Part shown: piece after piece, positions 33,961 to 46,006 of the stretch
Position numbering within the stretch: the first letter of the stretch is position 1
How the letters are laid out: the number at the start of each line of letters is the position of its first letter
Source: Isoetes taiwanensis
Taxonomy: Eukaryota > Streptophyta > Lycopodiopsida > Isoetales > Isoetaceae
NCBI GenBank assembly: GCA_021234155.1
Contig: JAJEKV010000106.1
Coordinates: 2,586,836 to 2,650,835, forward strand
Length of the DNA stretch: 64,000 nucleotides
Direction of reading: 5' to 3'
Made by a program: the position numbers and the translations under genes
Notes under the pieces: generated by a model
What the model was told of the DNA's origin: nothing
What the model saw: the letters and a program-made list of their open reading frames with translations, nothing else
The model's database searches: none

Positions 33961-34541
33961 GCCCACCATTCATATAAGGGAACGCCCCCTGGCTATCTTT
34001 CTGGCTAGAAACGCGCCCCCTTTCTCGGCTAGAAAATAGCCTCAGATGCCTGTGGCCTAACGTAATAAATGTTTGCTTGAAATTACTGTTAAAATTTGTC
34101 AATTTTATAAGCAGAATATCTTCCAGGTTTCGCGGAGCGGCGCCGGTAATGTCCTGCCAGCATAACCTTCATATCCCTATTTTTTGCAAGCGCATCCTCT
34201 GTTTTTGTGCACAAAACTATTTTTGCATTTGCATGTCTAGTTTATTTGTTTCGATTCTGGCATTGCTCTTACGCTTTTCACTTTCTCAATAAAAAATAGT
34301 GTTGCAGTTTCGTTTCTTCCCACAGATGGAGATTTCTAGATCCGACACGCGTCCTTCTTCTCTGCTCTAGCCTAGCCCGATACGAAATGCTTTCAAGTTT
34401 TTGGGTATTTTGCACTAAAGACGGACTCATTGCTAGGTATTTTGCAGTTGCCTGGGTATTTGCCGTTTGTTTTGTTCTTGGCACAGGTCATGTGGATATT
34501 TTAATCAAACTTATGCCTATGGGAAGCCAGAAACGGATTAC
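33961..34541. other. Spacer between MULE flank and LTR, no supported gene
   Basis: Short open frames only. A minus-strand frame at 34278-34484 begins with a chance histone-H3-like word (see rejected items). The sequence just before 34542 gives no 5-bp match to the other side of the LTR, as expected when that side is the element's own interior. Confidence 0.5.
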
Positions 34542-36110
34542 TGTGACGGCCCCAGCTCCTATACGATGCCCCGATCGTATACAAACTGGAGATCATCCCT
34601 CAAACCAGCATCTGCTCGCTAACATGAGGCCGTCCACCTAACATCGGGCCCTTGCTGATGGCCAAGAACCCGACGGGGAAGAATGGACGTGTCATTCATC
34701 CCGTCTCCCTCGGGATCGATCTAGCTGCGGAAGCGTAAACACACATGAGCACATGACATCAATCAACAATAACATACCCACCTCGAAGGGTGGTCCACCA
34801 TATCGCGATGGCTGCAACAACACATCGGTACATCAACATAACATGGGAAATCCTACCCGGGCTCGAGACTCTTGGGGAAAGACCGGCGGCTTGGGTCTCA
34901 CGGATAACAATCATCTGGGCGAGGAATTCATGGCAAATGGATTTGGCGGCATGGCATAGAAAGCGCCGCATTCGTTGGGTAGTCCACTCCATCCGCCCTC
35001 ACTGTGCATACTTTGCAGATAGGCTGAAAAGTATTAGATGCGACCGTAACTTTGTCGGGTTCATAGCCAAAGGGGCTACTCTTTGGGTTGCATCTCCCCG
35101 GCTCGATGAGGCGGGAGGAGATCACTCTCCTCGGAAGGTTCATGCCAATCCGCGGGTGAGCTGAGAGCCCTTTGCAAAAATCTCTGACTTGAACCCTAGA
35201 AGATGGCGCATCACCCAAGAGGTGTCGAGCCCATACCCTGCCCTCCAGCGCGGTGCGGGGTATTAGGCCTCAGCCCACAATGTTCCCCCGCCGCATCACG
35301 CGCGGAGGGATCAAGCTGTGATCAGACAAGCCCTTCCTTGTCGGCCGGTCTAGCTCCGCCACCCGCGGCCCGGGCGGGCTCTTATGCACTGGCCGTATTA
35401 ATTGGGAATTAATGGGCTAACTATGATCATACAACTACTTGGGCCTGGGTCTCTACCCCCTTCCCAATACACAAGAGTGGGCGATAGAATGTCAAAACAT
35501 CATCAGCAGAACTGAACATAACGAGAATACATCTATTCTAATCTATCTAATCATACATGGTTAGGTTCCTTTGTTAATGTCTATCATTCTTAGGCTGTAG
35601 GAATGCGCCTATAGCTAAGAATGGATGCTAAACCTCACCGAAAAGAGGCCACGATAACTTCGGATCTACCTATTGAATCAACCACCCACCCACATCTTGG
35701 CGGCTCCCTCCTCTGGCGTCCATCTTTGCTGATCTGGTCTGCCGATCTTGGATCGAGTTGCAACTTTGGGGAGATCCTACTTCTGCTTCCGTTCGGAAAT
35801 GCATCCTATCTTTGCTCAATCCGAGACTCAGGGGCTGAGAACTGAAAGGGTTTCCCTTTTAGGGTTTATGCCCCTTTATCTCCACGCATTTAAGGCTGGT
35901 CCCTTTTTGGTCAATGGGTCATTGCCACGTGGCAAAAAGGGATTATATTCACATGTCGCTTTAACATGTGCAATATAATGGTTCACAAGGTCGTACTCTA
36001 GGGTACTACCCTTTACGGTCGCCGTGTACATGTCGTCTGAGTCGACATGTACTAGTGACGTGTCAGTATAATATACATATTCATACCGTATGATATGCTG
36101 GAACGTCACA
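34542..36110 (-). repeat. 3' LTR of minus-strand non-autonomous element
   Basis: On the minus strand the LTR starts TGTGACGTTCCAGC (36110) and ends GCTGGGGCCGTCACA (34542), so its ends form an inverted repeat of at least seven exact bases (TGTGACG). The start is identical over 14 bases to the LTR at 45230 (plus strand). It contains the shared block GTCCACTCCATCCGCCC at 34982-34998 and CTCTACCCCCTTCCCAATAC at 35451-35470. A polypurine tract adjoins it at 36111. Confidence 0.88.
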
Positions 36111-36122
36111 TTCTCCCCACCT
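36111..36122 (-). other. Polypurine tract
   Basis: The minus strand reads AGGTGGGGAGAA immediately before the LTR start TGTGACG. This is the plus-strand primer site of Ty3/gypsy elements and shows that the LTR at 34542-36110 is the 3' one. A near-copy, AGGTGGGGAGACT, lies 35-40 bases upstream in the element. Confidence 0.85.
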
Positions 36123-38019
36123 TGAATTGATGCTGTCCGTAGCATCAGGAGTCTCCCCACCTTGGGATCTTCCTGTCCTGCAACCAACTTGATGCATACA
36201 ATTTATTACTATTATACTTACACAATTATTAGAATTACTCTAAGGTGATATTCATGAATTAACATTATCATAGTATCGGATACATTACTTCCGATAGTAC
36301 AATTAGATTTACTCTAAGCTTTGCAATATTTAAGGACTTTTAGATCGCGATTATTTTAACAATAACACTGGTTTAGACCTATTGTTACATAGACAAGGTT
36401 TTAATTATCATACACAAGAATTAGATGTGCTTCTTATTCTCTTCCTTGGGTCTTGCATTACCTTTGGAAGTATATCCCTAAGATACACTTAAGTATATCT
36501 GAATTCTATTTTCTATTTATATTTATAAGGACCCGAGGTCATATAGCTATCCTTGGAAGGAATTGCATCCTTGCGAAGGATTAGTTAACATGCTACCTCA
36601 CATTACTGTTGTTATTTAACTTATTTTCCTATGATACATATACATACAGCAAATTCTATGCAGTTATTAGGATCTATATTTAACTTATCAATAAGACACA
36701 TTAAAGCTTATAATACATGCGCACACCTTACCTAAGGCTAGAATGCATCCACCCATTGAGCCGGCGTCGAGTAATTCGGAGATGACTTGGTCGTTGTATT
36801 GCTCCCATAGTTTTGCTCCACTTCAATGGTGTAGTTAGCTACTACGTCAGTCTCGCACGTTGAAGGCCTCCTGTTCATTCGCTTCGGCTCTATTCGGTCA
36901 ATTCGATGGCCCTTCAATTCCTAAGATGCAAGTACGTTCAATCATAAGATTGAGCCCCTCCACTTTCTTTGAAATTAAAATGGTCATGCACCCCTTCAAT
37001 GACGTTGTACACAACGTCATATCTATTCTCTCCTCTTAAGAGGTTATACGCTTCTTACTTAGCGCATTAATTTACTAGCCTTAGCTAACATATATAACCA
37101 TCTAAGATGGATGCACATATTATGTTATCATTTATTTCAATATAGTTATGGGTTACCTACTTAGTTAGAACGATTCTAAACCACAAGGTTTTGTCATCAT
37201 GACAATTCCTTTTGTCTCAAAAGACTATTTGATTACTATAATTCTTATTTTAGATGTACCTTGCGTGTACTATTCTTTTATATTCTAGAGATTCCCCCTT
37301 TCTTAGCTATTTAAACTCTTGGAATATTCCTACCAATTGAATTGATGCCATCGTAACAAGTTGGCCAGACTTGTTAGATTACTTCTTTTCTTTCGGTTGG
37401 ATTATTCTTTGGAGGTATTAGATTTATACATGGTCAACAAATATCCTAGCAATGAATCCTTCTTAGCGAGGTGATCAATCTCACCAAGTGGTTTCAATAT
37501 GTTGGATGTCTGTTAACAATCGTGTATAATTTTAGTTACTCCTATGCATTTCCTTCCCAATCCTTGACGCTTAGCTCAATATTGGGGCAATCCTTTCAGC
37601 GAGAATATCTATAAATGCCTTCTAATCCCAATATGGATGTTACCGTCCCTACATTTAACCTACTAGGCCCCATGGCCTTAGATCCTTTACCTTGCTAGAA
37701 GCTCATCCACTCGTTGCCTGCTTGAAGTAGCAAGGTAACGCTCTTCCCGAAGTCTCGATACTTGGTTTTCTTTGACGGTGGCTCCTCTTTGATGTAGAGG
37801 TTGACTTTGTTCGTTAGAAGCCTCTCATTGGCTTTGATGGTGTAGTTTTGAAGGTGGTGTGAAAAGATCTTTCATCTTGAACGCTTTGTCTTTGAAATCT
37901 TCCATGTTTCTTATTGACTCCATCGACGTCTCAAAGTCCTCTTGTTGTTATCGTGTTGCTTTGAAAAGTGTTGAGGATGTTGATTGAAAAAAATCTGACA
38001 TCTCTTTGGGTAAAAAGCA

Positions 38020-38297
38020 TGTTAGGTGTCCCTTAAAAGTATTATTTAGTGACTAAAAGGTACCTAAAAGGGGCGACTCTTGGTGTATAATATCTCAATA
38101 TAAGGTATGTTTTAGAACTTTTTATATATATATTGATCTCCATAGCATTTATCTTTATCTTAACTTTGAATATTCCATGTCCTTGACTTTTATTTTGGAT
38201 TTTTGTATTAGTTTTAATGAAAAGAAAAATGAGAGGATGTTGATTACCTAGTGTATGTACTTTTTGCGGGTTCCAAAGTGGTACACCCTAACATCTT
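38020..38297. mobile_element. MITE-like insertion, copy 1
   Basis: It starts CATGTTAGG-TGTCCC and ends GGTACACCCTAACATC, an imperfect terminal inverted repeat of about 15 bases. The interior shares TTTTAATGAAAAGAAAAA and GTGTATGTACTTTT..GGTTCCAAAGTGG with the insertion at 47930-48213, and both are close to 280 bp. AT-rich with no coding capacity. I could not define the target duplication. Confidence 0.62.
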
Positions 38298-38584
38298 TTA
38301 CCTTCCTTTGATCTGTTATGCTATGGGAGGGAAGGAATAACAAGGGAACTATACATGCAATATAGCTTACATAATTACAATTATTACTGGAGCTATTAGG
38401 TTCCCCTTGTGCCTCCCTTCGAGTTGCACACCTACTCCTTGGCAATGTCATCAGTGTTCCTCCTGGTGCAATGGTGTTGACGATCTATATCCTCCTATTT
38501 GTACGTCATCTCGTACTCCGGGGTAACTTGTTGATATACTTGGGCACTCCGGTGTTTGTCGGCTATGGCACAACACGCTTTGCA

Positions 38585-38827
38585 TCACATTCTAACTAAA
38601 GGTGTGCTGGTCGTTGATGCTTCGACATTTCGGTTTGCTTCCTGATCCTGTTCTTGGGCGGTAATTGTTCCTCCTTCATGATACTTGAAGCTATTTGGAG
38701 GCGTCTCTTGAGGCTGTGCGCGATTCCTTTGGCTATACTCCTCTGGAGTTGTTCTCTTCTGCAGTTGTTCTTTGAATCGTTGATCCTTGGATTCACCAAG
38801 TTGCATGCAAGTCCGCGTGCAAGTCAT
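38585..38827 (-). CDS. Short Gln/Glu-rich gag-like frame of the non-autonomous element
   Basis: The 80-codon frame reads LGESKDQRFKEQLQKRTTPE and NSFKYHEGGTITAQEQDQEA, a polar, Gln/Asn/Glu-rich text. The same stretch occurs on the plus strand of the sister element near 58050-58260, with the stop position after VRM conserved but several frameshifts. Conservation of this piece between the two copies suggests that it was once coding, probably the end of gag. I do not recognise a specific domain. Confidence 0.4.
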   Translation of the reverse strand: MTCTRTCMQLGESKDQRFKEQLQKRTTPEEYSQRNRAQPQETPPNSFKYHEGGTITAQEQDQEANRNVEASTTSTPLVRM

Positions 38828-39157
38828 CGGCTCGGCTCGCCTAGTTGCTTCTCCGTCGAGCTTCCAATCTTACTTGTTTGATGCCCTCGATCACATGGCT
38901 TGGACGTTGTCACGTTCCACAGTGCTATGCCGTCATCTTGTCTTGAGGTACCTTCCGGTGGCTTTGATTGTGCTCGTCAGTTTTGATCCTCCTGTTGCCT
39001 CTAGGGAGATCGTGGAAGAAGTCGGTTGCTAGCACTTCTCCAGCTTTCAGTTCTTGGCCTTTGTCCCTCTATGCATGTCGGTCTCTCTGGCAAGTAAGGC
39101 ATCATAGCTCTCCTCCCTGATGGCTCCATTTTCGGGATGATGGATCCTTATATCTCT

Positions 39158-39933
39158 GCGCCGGATATGAATCCTTTGGCAATTAACCATCCCAAAATCT
39201 ACAAAAAGAGGCATTCAGCTAGCATTCAAAAGCTTGGTGACCTTTGGATAAATGGTAGATGGATTTCCTGGACTAGATTCAAAACTTACTGTGGGGCAGA
39301 GAGTTCTCAAAGGAAACATATTTGATGTTCATACTGGTTTGGTTTTTGGAAAACAATAGCAACAACATGACAGATCAGCAGTTTGAATTCTATAGAGAAT
39401 GCTACTACTACCATAGAGACAGGGCAGACTGTTATGGAACAATGATTCATCTCATGTCCACTTGTAACTCAGACAGGTTAATTGAGTTGATCAATTGGGG
39501 AAGCAATGGGAGACCTATCCTGCAGCCACAATTTCGAGACTACTTCCACTTCCTAGATACCTATGAATTTTAACCTATTTCCTTGCTTTCATTTTTTTAC
39601 AGGGTTGTTGGCTCTTGGTATAAACATAAAGCTTTTTGGATGGTTTCAATTCGATCAGAGGATTGAGGTCTTATATTGCTGAATGGAGAATTCTTAGTGG
39701 TTTCGAGCCCTAATGCTATAGGGCAATTTTCAATATCTCGAGCTCTCTAGTCTTCATACAGATGAAAATTTTAATTATGCTTCATGACTAAATGCTTCAC
39801 ACTATACTTCTATTGAATTGTGGCTTTATGCCTCAATTCTAGTTTCTAAATGATCCTCTACTATGATCATTCCCTTTTATGTACTTATTTTCCATAATTA
39901 ATGACTAAAAAGCTTCACTCTTTCAAAAAAAAA
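39158..39933 (+). mobile_element. 5'-truncated LINE fragment, plus strand
   Basis: The frame at 39137-39325 reads NPLAINHPKIYKKRHSASIQ then KLGDLWINGRWISWTRFKTY. This corresponds to ALTHPRIFLKLRSANITRVA and HLWDGVRWLSWSRFKEK of the LINE ORF2 linker at 16.1-16.2 kb. The next frame (39322-39573) continues the region before the zinc domain. A likely 3' untranslated region ends in A9 at 39924-39932. Endonuclease and RT are missing. Confidence 0.75.
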
Positions 39934-40114
39934 TTGTCGCGGACTAATTTAATGACTATGAACAATATTTACTCTCTGGCATTTTTCCTCAAGCAGACAC
40001 CCTGTTGTCTCCTGATAAACTTCTACACAGAGAAAACAATTTCTCTATGAGATCTGTGATTATACCATGGTTACATGGCATATTTATAAATGAGGTAAGG
40101 ATATGGCCTTGCAC

Positions 40115-40990
40115 AGATGCGTCCTTCCTCGTGAAATTTTGGACATTGTTCGCCAAACCTATAAGGGCTTGGGCAATGGCAATTTTCATGGTTGACACGG
40201 TGCCTAAAATTCTCTTAGTAAGATAATTTTGATCCATGTTATCCAAAGATCCCCACTTGTGATGCCAATGGTAGGTTGATCCACGGCTCGTGATGCTCTT
40301 TCCTTAATACCAATCGCCACTCTCCTTCCCTTTAGTAAATGGGAGATGGACTTTGTTGGTCCTATTGACCCTCCCACTCGAAATACCTGTGCTCGGTGCA
40401 TTCTCGTTCTCACCAACTGTGCTATTAAGTGGTTGAAAGCTATGCTCTACCTGATAATACAACAACCAGCATAGTGCATGTGCTTTTCATGCACATCACC
40501 ACGCATTTTGGATTACCCATGGAATTTGTTAGTGACCGAGAAGTTCATTTTGTAAATCACACCATCAAGGAACTCACATACTATTTGCATATTCATCATC
40601 GAAAAACACGTCGTATGATCCTCAAGACAATGGCCTTGCAGAGAGCACCAACAAGACTTTGATTACCATTCTAAAGAAAATTTGTGATGCTTATAGGCAA
40701 GATTTGCATGAAAAATTGTCTACTGTTTTATGGGCTTATAATATGACCTATAAAATCGCTACAAGGCAAACACCTTTCAAAGCTGGTTTATGGGCAAGAG
40801 CTTTTGATGCCTTTTGAATATGTTCTACCGACTCTTCGTTTCCAGCTTCGTATCCAAGAGAAGAAAAGATTGGCAAACATTATCATGGATTATTGAAGAA
40901 TTGATGTTTTTAAAAATAGCTTATAAAGCATACAATTATCGATACAAAATACATGGGCACAAATGAGTGCATTGACAACAGGCACTATTA
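40115..40990 (+). pseudogene. Ty3/gypsy integrase fragment (non-chromovirus), decayed
   Basis: The plus strand reads HRCVLREILDIVRQTYKGLG then NGNFHG, the H2C2 zinc-binding head with its His residues. It continues WEMDFVGPIDPPTRNT (40344-40390) with the first catalytic Asp, and HITTHFGLPMEFVSDREVHF (about 40487-40548) with the second Asp. HHRKT, then NGLAESTNKTLITILKKI (about 40628-40685) carries the catalytic Glu. TVLWAYNMTYKIATRQTPFK follows. Several frameshifts break it. This N-G-L-A/V-E-x-x-N-K version belongs to gypsy lineages without a chromodomain. No RT or LTR attached to it is visible. Confidence 0.88.
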
Positions 40991-42639
40991 AAGGTTTCTA
41001 TGGAGTGTTCTTAACATAAGAGGGTGCACAAGGATTACCATATAACTCTTGGTATGACTCAGATTGCAAAACGGCAAGTCAAAGATATTTAGATGCATCA
41101 TGTGAAGACAAAATGTTGCATCACAAGCTTTATAGTCAAATGACAAGGAAGAAAAAGCATGGATACCTTAGTCTTAAGCAAACCTTGCTTTACAATGAAT
41201 GGATACAAGATCCTTCAGAAATTCTGGAATAATTTGAACATATTGAACCTAATAATGATCCCTCACTTTTTTTCTAAGGGAGGAAGATTTATAAGCTGGG
41301 CTACAAATATACCACTACGACGGATGAATAAGTGCCTTGGAAAATGTGCAGCCTATGAGGCTCCCAGATTGACCATAGTAACCAACCCGGACCCTAGATG
41401 AGATGTCTTCTACCCATTTTGGGATCCATGCGCCTAGGTAGGGGCGTCAAAAGACCATATTGGCTATCCAATGTCTTTGGCCGCCAAGAGAACATCTTTG
41501 GTTATCAATATAGTGTTAAATAAACTTTATAGTCAAAAACTATGTTGATTGAACTTTGGGACAATAAAAGAAGCAATGCTCAAGTGTTTTGACATCTAAA
41601 AGACAAAGTGTACAAATTCCTCCCTTGAGATGCAACAAACCACAAGTTAAACTCTTAACAAAAGCATGTGTCTGTAACTTACAAGAGAATAAACAATATG
41701 ATACAGATCATCAAAACCGGAGAATGATTTAACTCCTGGTTTAGAAAAGGTAATTCACCCCCCAACTGGGTCAATCGGTGCCAAGGTTTGGCAAATTAGG
41801 TAAAGGAATATGCAATGGATCAAATTTCATAACGTATAGATATCTTAGCGGTATGATTTATGCAAAGGGTGGATCGACTACAAGGCACAATCGCTGATGT
41901 TTCTATGGCTGATCGAATTTGTGGACGCCAGCTTCTGCACCAATTGTAAAGTCCGAGATCTACTATAACAGTCTACAAATCACTGTTGCAATTGCGTCTC
42001 CCAGCTATTATGTTCCTCAATTCTCAGTCATTGTAGTCATTCCCATATTTTAGCAGATCCGCCCCTTCAAAGAGGTCATGTGTTATCAATCTCTATTGTT
42101 TATTTTAATTATAACATTTAAACGTGGCAATAATATCTTCCTGAAAAGATGTTATCAAATAATAGGTATTATAAGGTTTTTCTTTGCCCTTTAATTTGCC
42201 TTGCTTTGCCAATAACTTGTCAAAAATAGCACCAACTATTCGTTACAACTACAATTCTTGTGGTTAAGTATTTATGTTAAGGTATTGAAAGGTTTGAATT
42301 GATCTAAGAGAATTGGAATACGATTAACAAGGTTTTAAGTTGTACTAGCTAAAAATAGATGTCTAAATTCAAATAATGGATAACGTTTAAGAAAAAGTAA
42401 TGGATTCTTGTAGAAGCACCAACCTCAACCAGTAGCACCAACCATGCTCAAAATTCTAGATACTAATCTAAAGTTTTCAATGCCATCCATGATATCAAAT
42501 ACTTATGGCACCAACCATAAAATTGTGCAAATTTTAATGGCATTAAATCACCATCAGAAGGAAATGATGAAATCATAAAATTGATTTATATTTTTCCCTA
42601 AAGCCACTAACCACTTTACGACATTTAATAGATCCCCCA
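40991..42639. other. No supported gene
   Basis: Residual frames after the integrase (41159-41401) show no domain I recognise and may be the decayed tail of that element. The rest is AT-rich. Poly-T/A tracts are short and no terminal repeats were found. Confidence 0.45.
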
Positions 42640-43099
42640 TCCTATATTATAAAATTATGATGTATGTCTGTCTTGAGTCTCGCCCTAAAATTGGATGGCT
42701 TAGATTGAAGCCCTAAATCGGGCGGTCCTGGAAGAGGGAAAATTGGTTCTCTCCGTGATCGAGGAGTGGAGAAGGTAGCGTGTGGAGAAGCCAGCGATTG
42801 CCGGACCTACTTGCCTTACCATCAATTGCTTCTGCTCTTTGAAATTCTTTTAGCACAAAACAAAGCAGGGGATTGCAGGCAAAAGCAGGGTCAGTATGAG
42901 CCTCAGAACATAGTCATTCAACTTCGCCCTAAATCAGACAGTTCAGATCTTTCTACCCATCGAAGCTAAGAGAATGGGTCGGATGGATGTAGATTAGGAC
43001 TAGGACGATCATCTTAGCCGTGGTTGGAGCAGGATGGTGCCGGCCTACTTTGAATGCCTTTGCTGCAGCTGTGTTCGATAATGCTCCCGCCCAAAAAGG

Positions 43100-43900
43100 T
43101 AGACGTCGGGGGAATCACCTGCAACTAAGCTTGCATTTTGGGGTAGACTTCGTGCTTGCAACTATCCATCATTTGCAGAGGTAAGTTTTGGCATTTGCAG
43201 ACATCTGTTGGTACATCCTTATATTCAAAAAAAGTGGTCGTTGTTTATGGGATCTTCATTTGTGTTTTCTTTGGTGCAGGCTAACCCAACTCATGAAGAA
43301 CACATGACGCAGATTAAAGGCAAGTACCATTGATGGAGGGCCATCTCAAAAAAGCTGCTTACTACCATTCTAAGTGTTTTAACATTTTGGTATCCATGTC
43401 TGCTATGGTATTTTTCAAACTTATTTAGCATCAAGCTGGCAAATCTGGTCTAGGTAGACTCATGTTGCAGAATGCATGTATGTTGGCTAATTCATGCATT
43501 TTAGTTCTTTGTTTCATTCGTGTATTTAAAATTCATATAACATGATTTAGACTGCAAAGACCTCCTGAAACAGATTGGTCCTTTGGTGTATTAAGGATAC
43601 TCAAGCTAGAACCATCAGTGCATTTGCCAATGCTGGAGGTGTAATTTATGGCAGAGATGGAACTCCGATATCACTCTGCTAACCTTGAAGGAATTGTTAT
43701 CAGATGTGGTGAAGTTTCTGCTATTGACAGCATGCCCCTATGATTCAGTTTATGTTATTTTTACTTTTTTTTCAGCCTTTGTTTATGTTTAAAATTCCAT
43801 CTGCTTATTGTAGCTGCTTGCTCAGGTGGTAGCCAAGCTGCAAATGCCTTTTTCTTTTCCGAATATGGTTGCTGGGATATAGCCTGGCCTACTGTAAGTC
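43100..43900 (+). pseudogene. Exon-like gene fragments inside the Helitron (source not recognised)
   Basis: One piece ends FWGRLRACNYPSFAE at GCAGAG|GTAAGT (near 43182). After an intron ending TTTGGTGCAG (43280), the next reads ANPTHEEHMTQIK before |GCAAGT (near 43320). Further open pieces occur at 43560-43720 and near 43815-43890 (AACSGGSQAANAFFFSEYGC) before a GTAAG donor. The borders fit captured plant exons, a known habit of Helitrons, but I do not recognise the parent gene. Confidence 0.45.
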
Positions 43901-44212
43901 TTAAGCTTGAAGATGAGCGTTTTAAAGATCCCTCTGCATTCTATTCTATTCATCTACCATATTTCTGATATTCTTCCATATATGCTTGACCATGTAAATT
44001 ACTTACAGTGGAAATGGAGCAATTCAAAGCTGATGATGGTGGTAAAAGAACATCGTCAAGATCTTGGATAGTGTGACCAAGTTGTATTCATAAGATTGGA
44101 ATTTTAAGGGTCTTTCAACTCTGTAGATGCCATTAGGTAGTGAAACATTCTCATCACTATTGTTTAAAGATTGACCATACATGTACAGTGTGCCAATAAC
44201 ATTCCTTTTTTT

Positions 44213-44497
44213 GAAGAGGCCAATAACATTTTTGTAATTCTCAGACTTGACAATATGCTGAATATGAGAGGCATCATGATCTGGGCCAAGCTTTTGTAGT
44301 AAGGCATAAATAAAAGTCAAATTGAATTTTCAACAGAGTAGTGGCAGTTTTGAAGTATATTGATGGCGATGATGTGGAGGATTTAAGACATGTTCTGCAT
44401 TGTATTTTATTTGTTAGTAGGCCAATAACATTTTCGTAATTCTGAGACTTGACAATATGCTGAATATGAAGGGCATTATGATCTGGGTCAAGCTTTC
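44213..44497. repeat. ~190-bp spaced duplication inside the Helitron
   Basis: The segment GGCCAATAACATTTTTGTAA to CATGATCTGGGCCAAGCTTTTG (about 44218-44297) recurs at about 44408-44497 with around one change in ten bases. Both copies keep an open minus-strand frame (HIQHIVKS-NY-NVIGL), which could be chance or a trace of coding sequence. Confidence 0.85.
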
Positions 44498-44689
44498 GTC
44501 TCAATCATCTCTTAGTTTGTTCTCTTTTCTTCTTCTAACACAATCTCTTGGCAGATTCTTGGTATGACATTCGATGTTGCTTGCCATAGACAAAAGCTTC
44601 AGTGCCTATGCAAAGCATATCTCTCTACATTGTTAAGCATTCCTTTAGTTGGGATAATTAATATACTCTTTGAAAAGAGCGAGTTTTCG

Positions 44690-44740
44690 AGTGATACATG
44701 TAGAAAGATGTGGATTTGATACACGTAGAAAGACGTGGAT
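44690..44740. repeat. 26-bp tandem duplication
   Basis: GATACATGTAGAAAGATGTG and GATACACGTAGAAAGACGTG follow each other directly with three transitions between them. It lies in the Helitron. Confidence 0.85.
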
Positions 44741-45229
44741 GCAACAAACAAGGGTATATAATTAAATTATTTTTGTTCTATGAAGCATTTGTATTAAATC
44801 AATTAGGAGAAAATATAAAGACTATTCTTAGATTCAATCAACATGATTAGAGTTTTCCCTATCTTATCATTCTATTTATTGTAAAAAGTAGCACTCAATG
44901 ATAATTTAGCTCATGTACAATGGAATCCTTAGATTGTTCTAGGTTTCTACAATACTACAAACTTATGAGTGTCAATATTGCTCATTCATTTACAATGTCT
45001 AAATACGAAACAAGTTTGATATACGGTTCTCAAATTTGCAAGTATGTAACACATTACTACCAAAAACCTTACCCCAACAACACTCATGAACAAATACTCT
45101 TTGTGTACAAATATGAAATACATGGAGTGCCCACCGAAGGTGGGCACTTTACTAGTTCTCTATGTTTACTACAGTTCTTACAGACAAACTGTAATCTATA
45201 TTAAAACATCTTAATAGAAACAATGGGTC

Positions 45230-46006
45230 TGTGACGTTCCAGCACAGTATACGGTCCTAAGATGTATACTGTACTGCCTCGTCACGCGTACACACCATCC
45301 CGATTGACGTGTACGCCGACGTATAGCCAAGCAAGTAGTGCCCTAGGGGGCAACTTGCAAGTGTGCACACATTTATCAATGTGCGCACTTTAGACCTCTA
45401 ACCATTAAGTGGGCATACCAAGGATCATGGAAACCCTAACCCTAACTGATAGCCTATGTAAGGCAATTAAACCCTAACTTTCCCTTTTTCGTCCACAGTC
45501 ATTCCGAGCTCCGTTTCGCGCGCCCAAAGAGTCAATCCCGACTCCCAATTATCTGCCTGAGCACTCTAGCTCGTCAGATTCCCTTTCCGACCGCATCCCC
45601 AAGCAAGACAGCGACATGGACGCATTCGGATCAAGAGGAGCAAGCTGAGGATCAGGTATTTCGTCAATTCAATAGCCTAATCCGCCTTCCGGGCATAGAA
45701 TTAGCATGTTTAGCCTATTGAATTGCCCATAGCAGCCATATAGAACCCCAGATAGCGAGCCCTAACTAAAGAACATAACTTCTATGATGTAGATTAGATA
45801 TTATTCTTTAGTTCTGTGATAATGTGGATGGATGGATGATCTTGGTGGACTCATTGTATTGGGAAGGGGGGTAGAGACCTACAGCCTAGTAGTTGATGCT
45901 CCTAGCTAGCCTCTTTAGCACACTGTAAATTCGGCCTGTGTACAAGAACCACACCTGGTTGTGGGTGAAGGGGCCAGACTGGCTCATAAGGAGGTTCGTG
46001 TTCTGA

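Larger units (their letters stand above)
36123..39157 (-). mobile_element. Internal region of a minus-strand non-autonomous (LARD-like) LTR element
   Basis: No protease, RT or integrase is visible. The part at 38450-39157 aligns by eye, in reverse orientation, with 57700-58350 of the plus-strand element, so both belong to one family. A short gag-like frame lies at 38585-38827. The rest (36123-38000) is AT-rich and noncoding, apart from a piece near 37900 (MESIRNMEDFKDKAFKMKDL). A MITE interrupts it at 38020-38297 and a LINE fragment abuts it at 39158. The LTR-leader-noncoding layout without pol is that of large retrotransposon derivatives mobilised in trans. Confidence 0.7.
42640..45155 (+). 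mobile_element. Helitron-like element with diagnostic ends, non-autonomous
   Basis: The 5' end reads A|TCCTATATTATAAAATTATG and the 3' end TTTACTAG|T. Plant Helitrons begin with TC, end with CTRR (here CTAG) and insert between A and T; all three hold. Five bases before the CTAG is a perfect hairpin with 9-bp stem GTGCCCACC / GGTGGGCAC and GAA loop at 45127-45147, the usual 3' termination signal. No Rep/helicase is encoded in the 2516 bases, so it would be a non-autonomous unit needing enzymes from elsewhere. It contains exon-like host fragments and short duplications. Confidence 0.75.

Noticed and set aside
34278-34484. Minus-strand frame starting xPRTKQTANTQATAKYLA, reminiscent of the histone H3 N-terminus
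   Set aside because: The first codon is GTG, a TGA lies two codons upstream, and similarity to H3 stops after about seven residues. It is also unlinked to the CENH3-like fold at 1.3 kb. Most likely chance.
44274-44504. Minus-strand ORFs with HIQHIVKSxNYxNVIGL in duplicate
   Set aside because: The repetition comes from the 190-bp duplication in the Helitron; no recognisable domain, so not called as a gene.
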